From assembly GCA_026545765.1 (NCBI GenBank), contig CM048841.1, forward strand, positions 72,848,217 through 72,912,216: a stretch of DNA of 64,000 nt. The letters run 5' to 3'. This DNA comes from Plantago major. Lineage: Eukaryota > Streptophyta > Magnoliopsida > Lamiales > Plantaginaceae. Every line of letters starts with the position of its first letter. Position 1 is the first letter of the stretch. Positions 47,918 to 61,051 of this stretch are shown piece after piece. Made by a program: the position numbers and the translations under genes. Under the pieces are notes generated by a model. It searched no databases and was not told where the DNA came from. It worked only from the letters and a program-made list of their open reading frames with translations.

Positions 47918-49333
47918 AGTGTGTATGAATAAAGTGATGTTTGTAAGAAAGAAGTGATGTGTTTGATACTTTTTAAGGTTATTTGATTGGTTTAGATATT
48001 GTTTGATTGGTTTAAAATTGTTAGTTTGATTGAAAAAATAAAGATGAAGTAAGAGTGGGGTTGAAAGAGAATGATGATTGTTTAGTGGGGAAAAAATTGA
48101 GTTAAACTTTTTTTACTGTAACAAATACCTTGAACAATTTTAACGGATAAATAGTCTGTTTAAGTTGTATACCAAACAGACGGCATATCTTCAAAACTCT
48201 ACATTTTCTTCTTTCTGAGGCAAACACACAAGAGAAGGTGAGATGGAGGCAGAAACTAGAGAAGCTTCCGGAGGAATAGGGTCGGATTTAGAACACTCAG
48301 AGAGATATAGACTAGACTGTGTATTCATCATGAATAATCTATAAATTCAGTCTTTTGTTTGGTGTGCAATTGAATTTGTCAACTAAGAGCAGCACTATAC
48401 ATGATCAATTTGATTGGTTTGGTTTGTAAAATGGAGTGTTATAAATTAGGTTGTGAACACAAATCAATTGTGATTCTTAACCTAGATCACATAGAGTGGA
48501 ATTCGAAAGCGGGAGCGAAATTCGACAATTTAAAAAATATGCGAGAGCGCTATATGTGAGTGTAAAAATAAATAAATAAGTATATATTATTAGTAGTTAT
48601 ATCACTTGACTATATAATTCTTTTGTCTATTCCAGAAATGTAAATATTTGTATTGTCTAGACTTCCCCGGAATATGACATAAATCATTTTTCGAAGGTAG
48701 AAAACTCCGGTAGATTAACAATTCTTGTACCTTCCTTTTGCCTCATACATGTATAATGTCAATTTACCTTCAAAATCCTTAATCAAAGAATTAGTCTTTT
48801 CTAGTTTGTTAATTAAGAAAAACTAAAACACCATAGAGCGAGATTTGAGCTCTCAAAGCGTGAGAGCGAGCTCGGTACGCAATTCGATGACCTTGGTCGA
48901 AGAATTATGTGACCTAGTTCTTAACCATGGTAGAACATAGAATATATATTGGACGCTGTCAATGTCTAGTACTATTTCTATTCCCATAATGGAGTATGCA
49001 AAGTTATAGTATTCTTTTTTGCTTTTCTTTTTTAATTTTAGGGGACTTAGGCTCTGTTCTCTTGAAATTCATCGAATTGTAATATAAAATATAATTCAGA
49101 ATCGAATCGAATGAAGCCAAGTTGAAGAAAAAGTTTACGATGGAAGTATACATAACAGACATCATTGGCTCTGCTGTAAAGGCCCAGCCCAAATATTAAC
49201 CGGCCATAAGGTCCAGATGTCCATGACACTTAGAGAAGAGTGTCTAACACAGTAATACTGTCACTTTGCATTTTGTACCTTGGAGAAGACGAAGAAGAAG
49301 ATTTCAGGTTGCACTGTGACGAGAAGACACGCC
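47918..49333. other. Intergenic region and TCF25-like promoter
   Basis: Mostly AT-rich. A 33-codon + frame at 48243 (MEAETREASGGIGSDLEHSE) preceded by a leader-like TTTCTTCTTTCTGAGG could be a fragment of a gene start, but it has no continuation. The last ~130 bp before 49334 are the likely 5' leader of the TCF25-like gene. Confidence 0.45.
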
Positions 49334-52300
49334 ATGTCCGGTCGATTGCTGAAGAAGTTTCTGAAAGAACAAGAGCAAGCTTCTCTGCAAAAGCAGCAGC
49401 TCAACACTACAGGCGACGAAGAAGACGATTCCGAGTCACCTCCCCGATCTTCCGCACCTTTTCGGAATCCTTTCGATCTCCTCGATGATGACGATGATGT
49501 ACAGAACCGCTCTGACCAGGTTTGCTTCCTATCGGCTTCAATTTGTTACTGTTCATTTCAATTGGATACGCCATACGCGTTGTTATTATGTTTTCTGATT
49601 CTTTTGCTGGTGTTTTTGAGTTATTTTACTTGTTTGTTTCTGTTGTATGTAATCCCCTGAGTTATAGATGTTACTGATGAATGATGATTGAGAATTTTGT
49701 GAGATGGAAATTGAGGGATTTGGTTAGCTGATGGAAGTGAAATTTTAAATTGATGTTCAGAAACTGAATTAATACTGTGAATCATACTGTGCTTGTTGCA
49801 AGATATTATAGATTATAGAATATAGACATTTGTGGAGTGAAAGGAGCTCCCCGGTTCTTACGGTGGAATTGAACCAGCTAATGGCCATTGAGGGTAAGTG
49901 TTGGATCTGATAGAACACTGAGAAACACCATGAAGTAATACACTGAGCCTATTCCGTACGTGCATTCTTAAATGGCAGGAGATGTATTTCATGTCACTGT
50001 GTTAATCCATACTCCATGAAATCCTTTCGTGGTATGTGCTGATTTAGTTCGGGGACGGGAGGTTATAACTTGTAGCAGTACTGCAGTAGTTGTTGGGGAA
50101 TGTCTCAATATCATTGGTAAAAGCTTTCTTAGAAACCTGGTGGTTGTTCTGTATTGCCATCATGGCATGCTTATACATTAGCACCGAGCACTTCAACATA
50201 AGAATGTCGTCGTAGAATCATTGCCTGTGCAGCTTCATATTGTTTATCTTACTCGTTTTATTCCTTATTCTGCCATGTATTTAATTAGATTCCGAACTCC
50301 CGGGCATAATAATACAAAGTTATAATGCTGGTCCTTATTAAACACGCATACTCAACAGATTCTTTTCCCAAATCCTGCATGATTCCTTCTTTGGCTCATG
50401 TAGCCGACCCCTTTTACATTTTGATACACGATTGGCACTTTTTGCATAAAAAACACGTGCATAAATGTTGATGTATGCGTTCTGTCATCTGTTATTAAAA
50501 TACTTTTATTTCTATTTTATTCCTCTGCTATTATACGAAACTTTCATTGAATATAATTTACCTGTTACCCAGGACAGTACTTGTAATTATCAATTATATA
50601 TCAGTACCTGTAATTATCTGCAGGAAGATGATGATGATGGTGCTGTTATGAATACAGACCATGAGACTCTGGCCCCACCCTCATCTGTGGAAAAAGCATC
50701 TGTTAATGCAGTTCCGAAGCCAAATGTCAAATCGAAGAAAAGGAAAAAGAAGAAGAAAACGAAGGAAGATTTGATACAGAGCAGTGATAATGATGAAAGC
50801 ACTTCTAGTCTGGCATTGGAAAATCTATCTCTTGGAGCAAGCTCTTCTAGTAATCAACAAATTGCTGGTCTTCCTCTGAAGCCGAAGTCAATAAAAGGAG
50901 ATAGTCATGATACAATGATGAAGCAGCGCAAATCCTCTGTACTGCATGTTGATCCAAAATTTCTCAGTGCCGAAAGTGAGATGCGAAGGATATTTGGTGC
51001 TAAGGTAGTAAACTCATATGAAAGAAGCCGGGCTCCTGCAAATTCTAGGCAAATACGTGGTGTGAGAAGGGGAGGGCATTCCCTAAAAAAGACCATTCTC
51101 GTTTCCCCGTCTGAACATTGGCCACGCTGGGATGGCTCTCTGTCCATGGAACTTCTGGAGACAAGAGACGGTGTCAATTATTTCAGGTAATTTTTTCTCA
51201 TTGTGCTCATTTAAATGTAGCTCGGGGCAGAATATGTGATGTTTTAAGTTCATACCAGTCAGAACTGTAGATATAAATGTTTTATCTATTACTGATTGAG
51301 AAGAAATAGTTCATAGAAGATGCCAAAATTAGTCAGGATGCATTTCATGAATTTACTATGAGAATATGGCTCAATTGATTCTATTGCTCTGTTCTTTGTT
51401 AATTGTAAAGTTAACAACTGCTTTAGTTCCCCTGTCATAGATTCTGATGGTCCCGTTCCTTTTGTTTCCCTCCCATGTTAAGTTAAGTTTCCAAAAGAGA
51501 ATTGAATTTACAGCTTTCAGATCTTTATGCGTTTGGTACTGCAATAAGATTGAATATCTTGAACCCACACATAGTTCTACAGAGACTATTTTTGTTTAAT
51601 GTGTGTGGGGGGGGGGGGGGGGGGGGAGTGACATCAGTAAGGATTTTACATTGTAAATGGTGTGGATTTAAGATTCTTAAGCATTGAACTTGAGTAAAGG
51701 AACAATTAGTTAGCTGCTCTATGAACCTACATGTGTTAATCATGAGTTTGACGGCGAACAGAAGTTTTAGTGTTAGTCCTAATACTGCACCTTTGTTTTT
51801 TTACTTGGTGTTCCTGTCTTCAATATTCATTTTGTCTCCTTGCGATGTCCTTAGGTATGTGCATTCGTCATCGTATGCCCAAGCTCAGAGGGCTTTTGAA
51901 GCTGCCAAGGCCATCCATGATTTTAATGGCATTGCAAACATCCTTATGCACCATCCTTACCACATAGAGTCATTGATAACGCTGGCGGACTACTTCAAAT
52001 TCACAGGTGAACACCAAATGTCAGCCGATGCTACTGCAAAGTGTCTGTACGCCTTGGAATGTGCATGGCATCCGCAATTCACCCCTTCTCGGAACTGCCA
52101 AGTGAAGTATGTTCATGACACAAACAAGCCATTGTTTTCATCAATATTCACTCACATGAAAAACATGGATCGGCGTGGCTGCCACAGATCTGCCCTTGAA
52201 ATTTGCAAGCTTTTGATTTCTTTAGATCCAGATGATCCGATGGGTGCCAGACTCTGCATTGACTACTATTCTTTAAGAGCCGAGGAGTATTCCTGGCTAG

Positions 52301-53414
52301 AACAGTTTGCAGAAGAATATGGGTCAGATAATTCCTTATGGCTGTTTCCTAATTTCTCTTACTCCCTTGCAATTTCACGATTTTACCTTGAGCGCAATGA
52401 AAATTTAGAAGGAGAAAAGGGTGTTGGAAAAGCTGCTTCATCTGATCTCATGAAGCAGGCCTTGATGCTTCATCCTTCTGTATTGAGAAAATTGGTGGAG
52501 AAGGTACCCTTAAAAGAAAGGGTCTGGAGTAGTTTACTCCAACACAGATTTTTCAAGTCTGATACGGGAAGTGCATCCCTGGATCACCTGATATCGATAT
52601 ATGTCGAGAGGAGTTACTTGATGTGGAGGCTCCCAGAATTGCAGAAGTTTCTGTCTAATTCTGCACAAACCGTGATTGATATGCTGGAAAAGAATGCTAA
52701 TGAAGCTGAAGACTGGGCCTGCGTGAGGAAAGAAGCATTTTCTTCAGAGAAAAATGAGTGAGTATTATACTGTTACTTTGCAGTCAGTATTTAGCATTTG
52801 AGTGTTGGTACTTGGTAATTGATTGATTCTTGAAAACTGGTGATGGTTTTTTGTCACTAACTAAATGTAGAGAGCAAGGTTTCTGGCCGGCATTTACAGA
52901 GTAAAAAATAATTGCAGAAGCTTCTCTTTGTCATTTTGATTCGAATTGACCATCAGCATCTTGTAGAATCTGACTTGATATTCTGTTTTAAAACATTTTT
53001 TAACTGACAAACATTAACCAAAGTCGATTGTCTAGTGACTGACTGGCTTTGCTTGGGGACATAAATTAGAGTTAATTTTTTCTTGAGTATAAACTCTTGC
53101 AAACTGCATTTTCACCGTTTGATGCTCCTATACTTGCCAGGTACTCCCATTTACTGGTCTCGGATTTCTCAGATTCCGTGCCAACTATGCCACCTGAGAA
53201 CTTGCATGATTTTATCGTTGACCCAAGAGGTGGGATTGAGAACCATGGGGGGTTTGACCACATTCCTGAAGAACAACACCATGAGCCCCGGGACGTTGCT
53301 AATAGAAATGCATTGGCTGTCCTGTTCGAGTCTATGTTACCATGGGTAAATTATGGAACTCGAGATGGCGATGATATCCAACATCATGTTCCTGAGGAAG
53401 CTGATCAAGAGTAG
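49334..53414 (+). CDS. TCF25: TCF25/Rqc1-like protein (4 exons, 641 aa)
   Basis: Exons: 49334-49519, 50624-51186, 51855-52757, 53141-53414, with GT-AG junctions and closed phase. The start at 49334 (MSGRLLKKFLKEQE) is the first in-frame ATG. The N-terminal half is charged and disordered: an acidic run (DDDDDVQ, EDDDDG) and a Lys-rich stretch (KKRKKKKKTK) that resembles a nuclear localisation or ribosome-contact motif. From about residue 150 the conserved region begins (FLSAESEMRRIFGAKVV, WPRWDGSLSMELLE), followed by the Tcf25 helical domain (~250-600: ALECAWHPQFTP, HRSALEICKLLISLDPDDPM, LWLFPNFSYSLAISRFYLE, VERSYLMWRLPELQKFL). Yeast Rqc1 of this family works in ribosome quality control on 60S subunits, promoting K48-linked ubiquitin chains by Ltn1. 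The plant role is inferred. Confidence 0.93.
51605..51627. repeat. Poly(G) tract in intron 2 of the TCF25-like gene
   Basis: An uninterrupted run of about 20 G after GTGTGTG. G runs of this length are rare in plant DNA, could form quadruplex structures, and are hard to sequence or assemble exactly. Confidence 0.9.
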
Positions 53415-53660
53415 ATATTGGTTTCGAGATCTGATCTTAATTTTCTTTCATTTTGTACTCTCTTGTCAAGCCACCATATTGTTCATGGAGTGTTATTAAA
53501 TCAATAAGAGAATATAACTTCAACATTTTTAGGTGCCAATGAATGTGGAAAATTGTTTACATCAAGTAGGAAGAGAACAACAGTGACCATATACATGTGC
53601 AATCCCATAAACAATCTATTCAGTATCTTGCTGGTACCAGAAGTTTCATTTGAACAGGTT

Positions 53661-56600
53661 CTACGGTAGGTGATTGTCAAGAACATTTGAAGCAACATTG
53701 GTATTCTGAACCGGAGTCCTGTGCTGCAATCGTCGCCTTGCAATATAAGTACGAATCCAGGGTGTGATGTCCTCGTTCACTTTGATAACGAGGAAGAAGA
53801 TAACGCGATAGATTATGATCATACTGAAAATAACACTGAGATCAATCCACTTGGAACGGTGCGCATTTAACTGGAAGACGCTTACTAGAAGATCGTCTCC
53901 TGACAGCTTTGGGAGATCTGGTGTCAAATTGTCGAAAACCAAGCCACTCAGATCATTTTGGTTCTGACCCTGCGAAAACACATACAATGGTCTCTGTCAG
54001 AGCCCTGAAAATATGTATATCCAGCATTGTTTGTGTAGATTTTACCTGTAGAGCCCAGTAGGCGTAACTCAAATACGAAACAGGATATCTCCACAAGGGC
54101 TTTGGGATATCATGTGGATGCCGAAAGTAGCCACTGACCATCAAATATATGCCCTATATATATGCAGCAAGAACATATGTAGGCAAAAGTGTTCATAGAG
54201 TCTGAGGAACTTGTATGTTCAAATCTGATGTTTTTTCTGGATGAATAATTAGCTAGTGTAAAGAACTACGGACCTGAATTCCTGCTCCTACGACGATCCC
54301 CATGAGGAAATTAGGGACAACACTAGCTATGGCCATCATGAGGCTCTCAACTGTTGTTATAGTCGCATAGAGGCACAGCGCGAAGTACAGAAAGTGTGAA
54401 AAACCCGGGTGGAGTTTGACCAAATAGTAGCACAGCGCACTAGATGTAAAGGCGATCAGTATCAGAAATGGCATTCCAGATAAGGTGTTGCTGATAACAA
54501 AGGCACTTACGCCATAGTGCCCATTAAGTCTTTCCTTGTAGAAAACCTGAAAGTCACACAGCAGCATCAGAATCAGTTCAGTATATAGCTTAGCATCTTG
54601 TCTCTTTCAACTTTCCTCTGTGATTTAACAAGCAGTTTTAGATTATATCATTCTATGTGATTCAATACCTTCATATCTTCAGCAAACGAAGGAAATCCGC
54701 CAATGGACATAAAGGTTAAAAAACCAAAGATGAAAGCTGAACATGATCCTCTAGCCTGTACATATGTCAAGTGATTAAGGTTCAGAATTGGAACTTACTG
54801 ATCCCAAATTCGATCTGTTTCCTTATACTAGGCTTACTAGCTAAGGTTAAGCTTAAGAGTGTGCAGTTGAACAATGCACAACCAAAATGCTGTCAGGAAA
54901 TTTGGGATTACCTGGATGGAAGTATATCCTGTTCCTACATTCATGAAAATAGTCCCTATGCAAAGAGAGACAACCGTATAAACTATGAGCCTCAGCCAGT
55001 AATATCCAATGTCACGCGACATATTGACAAATGATCGTTTTGTCAGGGTGGAAACCTGCATGAAGAAACTAGCCTGACTTCCTCGAGAACCAAGAACAGT
55101 TCCTTGCTGCACATGACAAGAAGAGCCATGAATATAAATGTTAGATATGAATGTATGCTGATGGATAATCTAAACTCAAATCAAGAAGCAGTGGACTCAC
55201 AATTTTTGACATCTCAATCTTTTGGTTAGCTGAATGAGAGTACTGTGAAGTACGATAAGAGTCATGTAGAATTTGGATGGCTTCAGATGAGGTAAACTGC
55301 TCCAGAGGATCATCATTTGAAACATACTGATCGGATAAGAGTTGGAATGACTTATAATCAGTACGGTCATGTGTATCATCAATAAGAGCTGATGCACTGC
55401 TCCATTAACATAAGATGAGATGGGTACAATTTCTAGAGAAAGAAACATCACATGGAGGAAAGAAATAGATACCTCCAGCTTCATATATCCTTGCAGTGTT
55501 GCTTTCACATTATCAAAATCAGAGTTGACACATCGAAGTAAATGATCAGATGGATTCCTTCGATCAGGACAAGGAAAGCCGGCTTGTGCAAAAAACTGCA
55601 TTCACCATTGAACTGATTTAACAAAGTCGAATTCATAGAAAGCCTATTGTTTATACTGACGTGTGTACCTGACAAGCTTCTGAGGCCTGACCGAAGAAGA
55701 TAGTTTTACCACCAGAAAGCAGGTAAAGTTGGTCAAATAGCTCAAATACTTCACCACTGGGCTGGTGAATGGAGGCAATGACTGTCCGTCCACCTCTCGA
55801 CAGCCCACGTAATGTCTGTGTTACAAAGAATGCTGATGCACTGCAATCGTTCGAACTTCGAAGAACAATACATATTACAACACTACAAACCTTGGTATTT
55901 AAGTATGCAAATTCAGTAAGAGTTAGAATGACATAAAGGGGCTAATTAACCTGTCAAGACCACTGGTAGGCTCATCAAGGAAAAGTAATGTTGGCTTCAT
56001 CAGGACCTCAAGACCAATGCTGACCCTTCTCCTTTCTCCACCACTGATACCGCGTAAATGCCAATTTCCTACGACAGTATCTGCACACTCTTGAAGCCCC
56101 ATTTCAAGTATGGTTCTCTCCACCACTTCCATCTTTTCTGACCATGCCATTCCATCAGGGAGGCGTAACTGGGCTGAATATGCGATTGTCTCTCGAACTG
56201 TCAGAGTTCCAATCAAGTTGTCGTCTTGTGTTACATATGCCTGCACCATTTCAGCAGCAATTGTTAACTGAACGGTTTAAAATTTTGACATTTTGTTATT
56301 AGACGATATAGACACTCACTGCAGTTCCAAACGATAAGTTAGCCTTCCGCCCATTGAGAAGAACGGTTCCTGACAGGAAGGCATTGGCAGCAAGGCGACA
56401 TGAAAGAGCATCGAGCAATGTAGACTTTCCAGAACCCGAAGGCCCCATGAGAGCCATTAAGGATCCTGGCTCAGCATAACCTGAAATTCCCTCTAACAGA
56501 TTCTGTGCCTCTCCATTTTTCAGAGCGACCGTCACAGTTAGCTCCTTCCAGACAAGCGTCGCGCCAACGCCACCTGTCATTTCCTTGTCCCAAGGACTCA

Positions 56601-56673
56601 CGCGCACACGCAGCTCCGGTACGTCTACTATCATCACATTGCCTTGTGGCTTGGTCACTGCTTCTATCTCCAT
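53661..56673 (-). CDS. ABCG half transporter, paralogue of ABCG11 (10 exons, 678 aa)
   Basis: Exons: 56673-56320, 56240-55951, 55840-55669, 55595-55473, 55326-55201, 55106-54912, 54755-54669, 54546-54274, 54153-54046, 53969-53661. Exons 2-4 and 6-9 have the same lengths as those of the neighbouring gene. The start MEIEAV is the family-like one; an in-frame ATG at 56718 could add 15 residues. ABC domain: Walker [10 protein letters not shown], signature SGGERRR, Walker [14 protein letters not shown]-loop [10 protein letters not shown]. The ABC2 membrane domain follows ([26 protein letters not shown] [26 protein letters not shown]). It belongs to the plant WBC/ABCG11-12-15 clade that exports cuticular or pollen-wall lipids at the plasma membrane as homo- or heterodimers. 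The C-terminus is shorter than its neighbour's. Confidence 0.93.
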
Positions 56674-57152
56674 TTTTTGTTTCTGTTTCTTGAAGTACAC
56701 AAGAACTAGTATTGTCATAAGCTAGGATACCCGACTATATAGATCAATTTCAACAGGATTTCATACGATTTGATTTATAAAGTAATTAACATACTTAGCA
56801 CGATGAGATTACTTATACGATTGCAATTTTTTTCTTTTTAAAATTATCCCCTCAGGCTGTAAGATTAACTCAATGGTTCAACTTGCACGTTATAATTTGA
56901 CCTGAATAATAAACTTTCTGCCAGATGTTCTATTGATTTGTTCCTAAGTTACGTTATGCACGCCTGCTGCCTTGTGTTCATTTGACCACAAATTAATCCT
57001 AATCTTACCGGTAAAATAATTAAGAAAATACTTTCAATACATGGGTTGTTGAAAGTTAAGAGTTTGATACATCGCTCTATTCTATCACCAGAGCGGCTAA
57101 TTTAATTTCTGTAGCCAAAACAAGCCCAATTTTGCCAGACTTGATTCAGATT

Positions 57153-59220
57153 CTACCTCCTGCCTGATCCGGCATTTCGATTATGAACATAAGTCCTAAG
57201 GGAAGGCGATTGCGTAAGTACAACTGGACTGACAGTGGTGTTCTGGTTCGCATCTCTCCTCTGTATTCTTCGCCTTGCAATGTAACCACGAATCCATGGT
57301 GTAACATCTTCGTTAACTTTGATCATGATGAAGAAAATGATGCGGTAGATGATAATCATGGCGAAAAGAACGCAGAGATCAATCCACTTGGAACGATTGA
57401 TGTCAATCTGGAAGATGTACTCGAGTATGTATTCTCCCGGAATCTTGGGTAGATCGGGACTCTCGTTATCGAACATCAAGCCTATCAGGTCATTTTGGTA
57501 TTGTCCCTGCGAATCATACATCGGTTAGTCTTAACAAATTCGAACAAAGCTTTTTTGGAAGAGCAGTCTTAAGGTTAGGCACAGAAACATTCCTTTCCAT
57601 GTTTCTGTTTTAGAGAAACCAACAAATCAGTTAGCAAAAGTTCGTTGGGAAGTGTCAATCAAAGTACCTGTAGAGCCCAGAAGTGGAAACTTATGTAAGA
57701 CATGGGGTAGCGCCAGAACGGTTTTGGGATGTCCTTTGGAAGCCGAAAGTAACCAGATACCAACATAAATATTCCCTGTAACAATCACGAAAAAAATGAG
57801 AATCTCAGGAACAAAATTTCATGTTCTTGTAACGAATAACGAACCTGTAAAATATGAAATAATGTTCTTGTCTGGAACAGTTTCACTTTGCAAGGAATTA
57901 CGAACCTGAATTCCAGCACCTATGATGATTCCCATAAGGAAATTAGGTACGACACTGGCAATGGCCATCATGAGGCTCTCAACCACGGTGACACTGGCGT
58001 AAAGGCATAACACAAAGAACAGATAGTGTAGGAAACCCGGGTGGAGTCTAACCATGAAGTAACACACAGTACCGGAGATGAAGGTGATTAGTATCAGAAA
58101 CGGCATTGCAGACAAGGTATTGCTGATCACAAAAACGCTCACACCATAGTGTCCATTAAGCCTTTCCCTCTGGAAAACCTGAAGTAAGAATTCAAATTGA
58201 AGCAGTCAACTTTACTGTAAATTTATTTAAAATGTTCCTTCCTAAGCATTTGTTCTTGTCAGAAGTTCTTGGTGTTATTAGTGTTACTGAATCAATTCTC
58301 AGTATTAACCAGTTTATTGGCATACCTTCATATCTTCAACAAATGAAGGGAACCCCCCGATGGACATAAATGTTACGAAACCAAAGACAAAAGATGCGCA
58401 AGCTCCTCGTGCCTGTATATAAGCAGAAGATGAATAGATGAGATATGATTATTGAGGATATCAACAAGGTCAGCATTCAAAGATTAACAACATTACCAGG
58501 ATTGAATTGTATCCTGTTCCAACATTCAAGTAGATGGTTCCAATGCAAATAGTGACAACAATATAGATTACGAGCCTCAGCCAGTAATAGCCAAAGTCCC
58601 TTGACATATTAACAAATGAGCGTTTCGTCAAAGTGAAAGCCTGCATAGCGAAACTGGCCTGACTTCCTCCACCATCGAGAAGAGTTCCTTTCTGTAATAT
58701 AAAACAGGTAGTCAATGAAAACATCAGCAATTTAGAATACATTATATGAGTAAAACTGTCAAAGACTCCAATCAAGGTAGATAAAGTACTGAACACATAC
58801 AATCTTGGACATCTCCTCAATCTTTTCATTTGCCATATAATTGTACTGAGAATTACGATAAGCACCGAGTAGAGTTCGGATAGCTTCAGCCGTGGTTACT
58901 TGTTCTAGAGGATCATCGCTTGATATAAACTGAAAGGAAAACAATGAATTTAGGACCTAATAATGCTGAACATAGTACATAAATAAAGACCATTACATAG
59001 CTAAAGTGTGTGGGAGTCGAGAGACTGGTAGACGGGAAGGATTTGCTACCCGCAGTTTCATTGATCCTTTTAGAGTTGCTTTGACTTTGTCAAAATCAGA
59101 ATTGATGCATCTCAGGAAATGATCAGACGGATTTCTTAGAGCAGGACAAGGGAATCCGGCATGTGCAAAGAACTGTGTACACCAGTTGCATCACATTAGA
59201 CATTGATTCATTCAGAACCA

Positions 59221-59256
<36 letters not shown>

Positions 59257-61047
59257 AACTCATGAAATAAGTGACAGTTTCTGACCTCATAGGCTTCCGA
59301 GGCTTGACCAAAGTAAACAGTTTTGCCACCAGAAAGCAAGTACAATCTATCAAACAGCTCAAAGACTTCACTGCTAGGCTGGTGAATCGAGGCTATGACT
59401 GTTCGTCCATCTCTGGACAAAGCACGTAATGTCTGTACAACAAAGAATGCCGATGCACTGCCATACAAGTAAAAATTTATCAGCTTCTCTAATGGATAAT
59501 AGATCACAATGCTTCATGCTAGATAATCTTGCATATTGTTAGAAGATGTTAGACCAATTGTATTATAAAGTATGATTGCGCAGTTAGCAAACAGAGTATT
59601 TATGAAAATGGCAGGTATCTGAACATCCTAACCTGTCAAGTCCACTAGTTGGCTCATCAAGAAAAAGTAACCTTGGCCTCATCAAGATCTCAAGCGCAAT
59701 GCTAACCCTTCTTCTTTCTCCGCCACTAACGCCACGCAAATGCCAGTTTCCAATAACCGTATCTGCACAATCCTGAAGTCCCATTTCAATTATGGTACTC
59801 TCTACTAGAGTGCGCTTCTCCGACCAGGGCATTCTATCAGGAAGTCGCAACTGCGCTGAATATGATATCGACTCGCGAACTGTCAGTGTTCCAATCAAGT
59901 TATCATCTTGTGTCACATACGCCTGCAACATTTTTCAAACCAAATTCACATAATCTGGATCTGCTATTTAAAAAGTCAACTTGAGCATCAAAATGAAGAG
60001 TATTTTTGGAAAACCGGAACTAATTAAACTATAGTTAACAATTAGTAACACGCAAGATAATGATCATAGGGTAATAATACCAGTGAGAAAAAAAGTGAAT
60101 TTTCCGTTAGACAAATTTTCCCTCAACATTTGAAAATACATGATTAACAATAATCTAATTACAAAACGTCACCTAGAAAGTTACATTTTCAACCTTTTGT
60201 GACGTTTCTCAAAAAAAAAAAAAAAAAAAAAACTTTTGTGACGAAAGGCATGGTAATTTGTTGCATTCAAAAGTTTTGGGACAAGTTGCACCAAAGGCAA
60301 GTGTCCCTTTCGTTTCTCTGATCTACAGCATATTTGAACAGAAAATAACAGATAAGGTCCTACATATGCTGTTGCATTAAAAAGTAAGTAGAATTAAGTA
60401 CCAAATGTTTTCCAGTTATTTCATTAGTCACAGGAATAGATTAACAACCAGAAGTCCAGAACCAAGCAACAAAATAAACTGAAAAAACCTGACAAGAAAA
60501 ATCAACTAAACATACACAGAAATGATAAAAGACAGAACACAGTTTATGTTAGCAAACGCATCAAAAACAAGAAATGTATACACTTTTGGTCTGCCGTTAA
60601 CAAAAACTGCTCCGTATATATCAAAACCAACATATACCAAGTACAAAATGGAGTATCACTTACTGCAGTGCCAAATGACAATTTGGCCTTACGACCATTG
60701 AGCAGAACATTCCCAGAAAGAAAAGCATTTGCAGCTAACCGTCCCGAAAGAGCATCAAGAAGAGTCGATTTCCCCGATCCCGAAGGCCCCATAAGTGCCG
60801 TAAACGAACCCGGTTCAGCATAACCTGAGAGCTTATCCAACACATTCTGCATATCACCATTGCTCAAAGTAACCACCACAGTTAAATCCTTCCAAGCCAG
60901 TCTAGCCGAAACATCTCCCACAAACTCCGTATTAGTTTTCTCCTTCCACAAAGTCTCACTCAATGGACTCAAACCACCAACCACAAAGCCATTTCCTGTT
61001 GGTTTATTGGCTTCCAGCTCCACCATTACATCCTCTCTAGTACTCAT
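57153..61047 (-). CDS. ABCG11: ABCG11-type cuticular lipid half transporter (10 exons, 704 aa)
   Basis: Exons: 61047-60664, 59922-59633, 59457-59286, 59172-59050, 58929-58801, 58691-58497, 58412-58326, 58178-57906, 57775-57668, 57506-57153; all phases close. The N-terminus carries [14 protein letters not shown] and [16 protein letters not shown], diagnostic of ABCG11 (WBC11/DSO/COF1). ABC motifs: [38 protein letters not shown]. The ABC2 membrane domain covers ~390-620 with the conserved [20 protein letters not shown] and ERLNGHYGV. The tail is RGYIARRR...TQSPSLR. The length matches the Arabidopsis protein closely. Established role of the family: dimeric plasma-membrane export of wax and cutin precursors. 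An intron holds a 27-base A run (59227-59253). It is the tandem neighbour of a diverged paralogue 480 bp downstream. Confidence 0.95.
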
Positions 61048-61051
61048 TTTT

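Noticed and set aside
56674..56718. Upstream in-frame ATG as start of the ABCG paralogue
   Set aside because: It would add 15 residues with no family counterpart. MEIEAV at 56673 fits the clade, so the longer form is noted only as an alternative.
60001..60540. Possible nested element in intron 1 of ABCG11 (with an A run at about 60211-60231)
   Set aside because: No terminal repeats or target duplication could be found; the A run alone is not enough.
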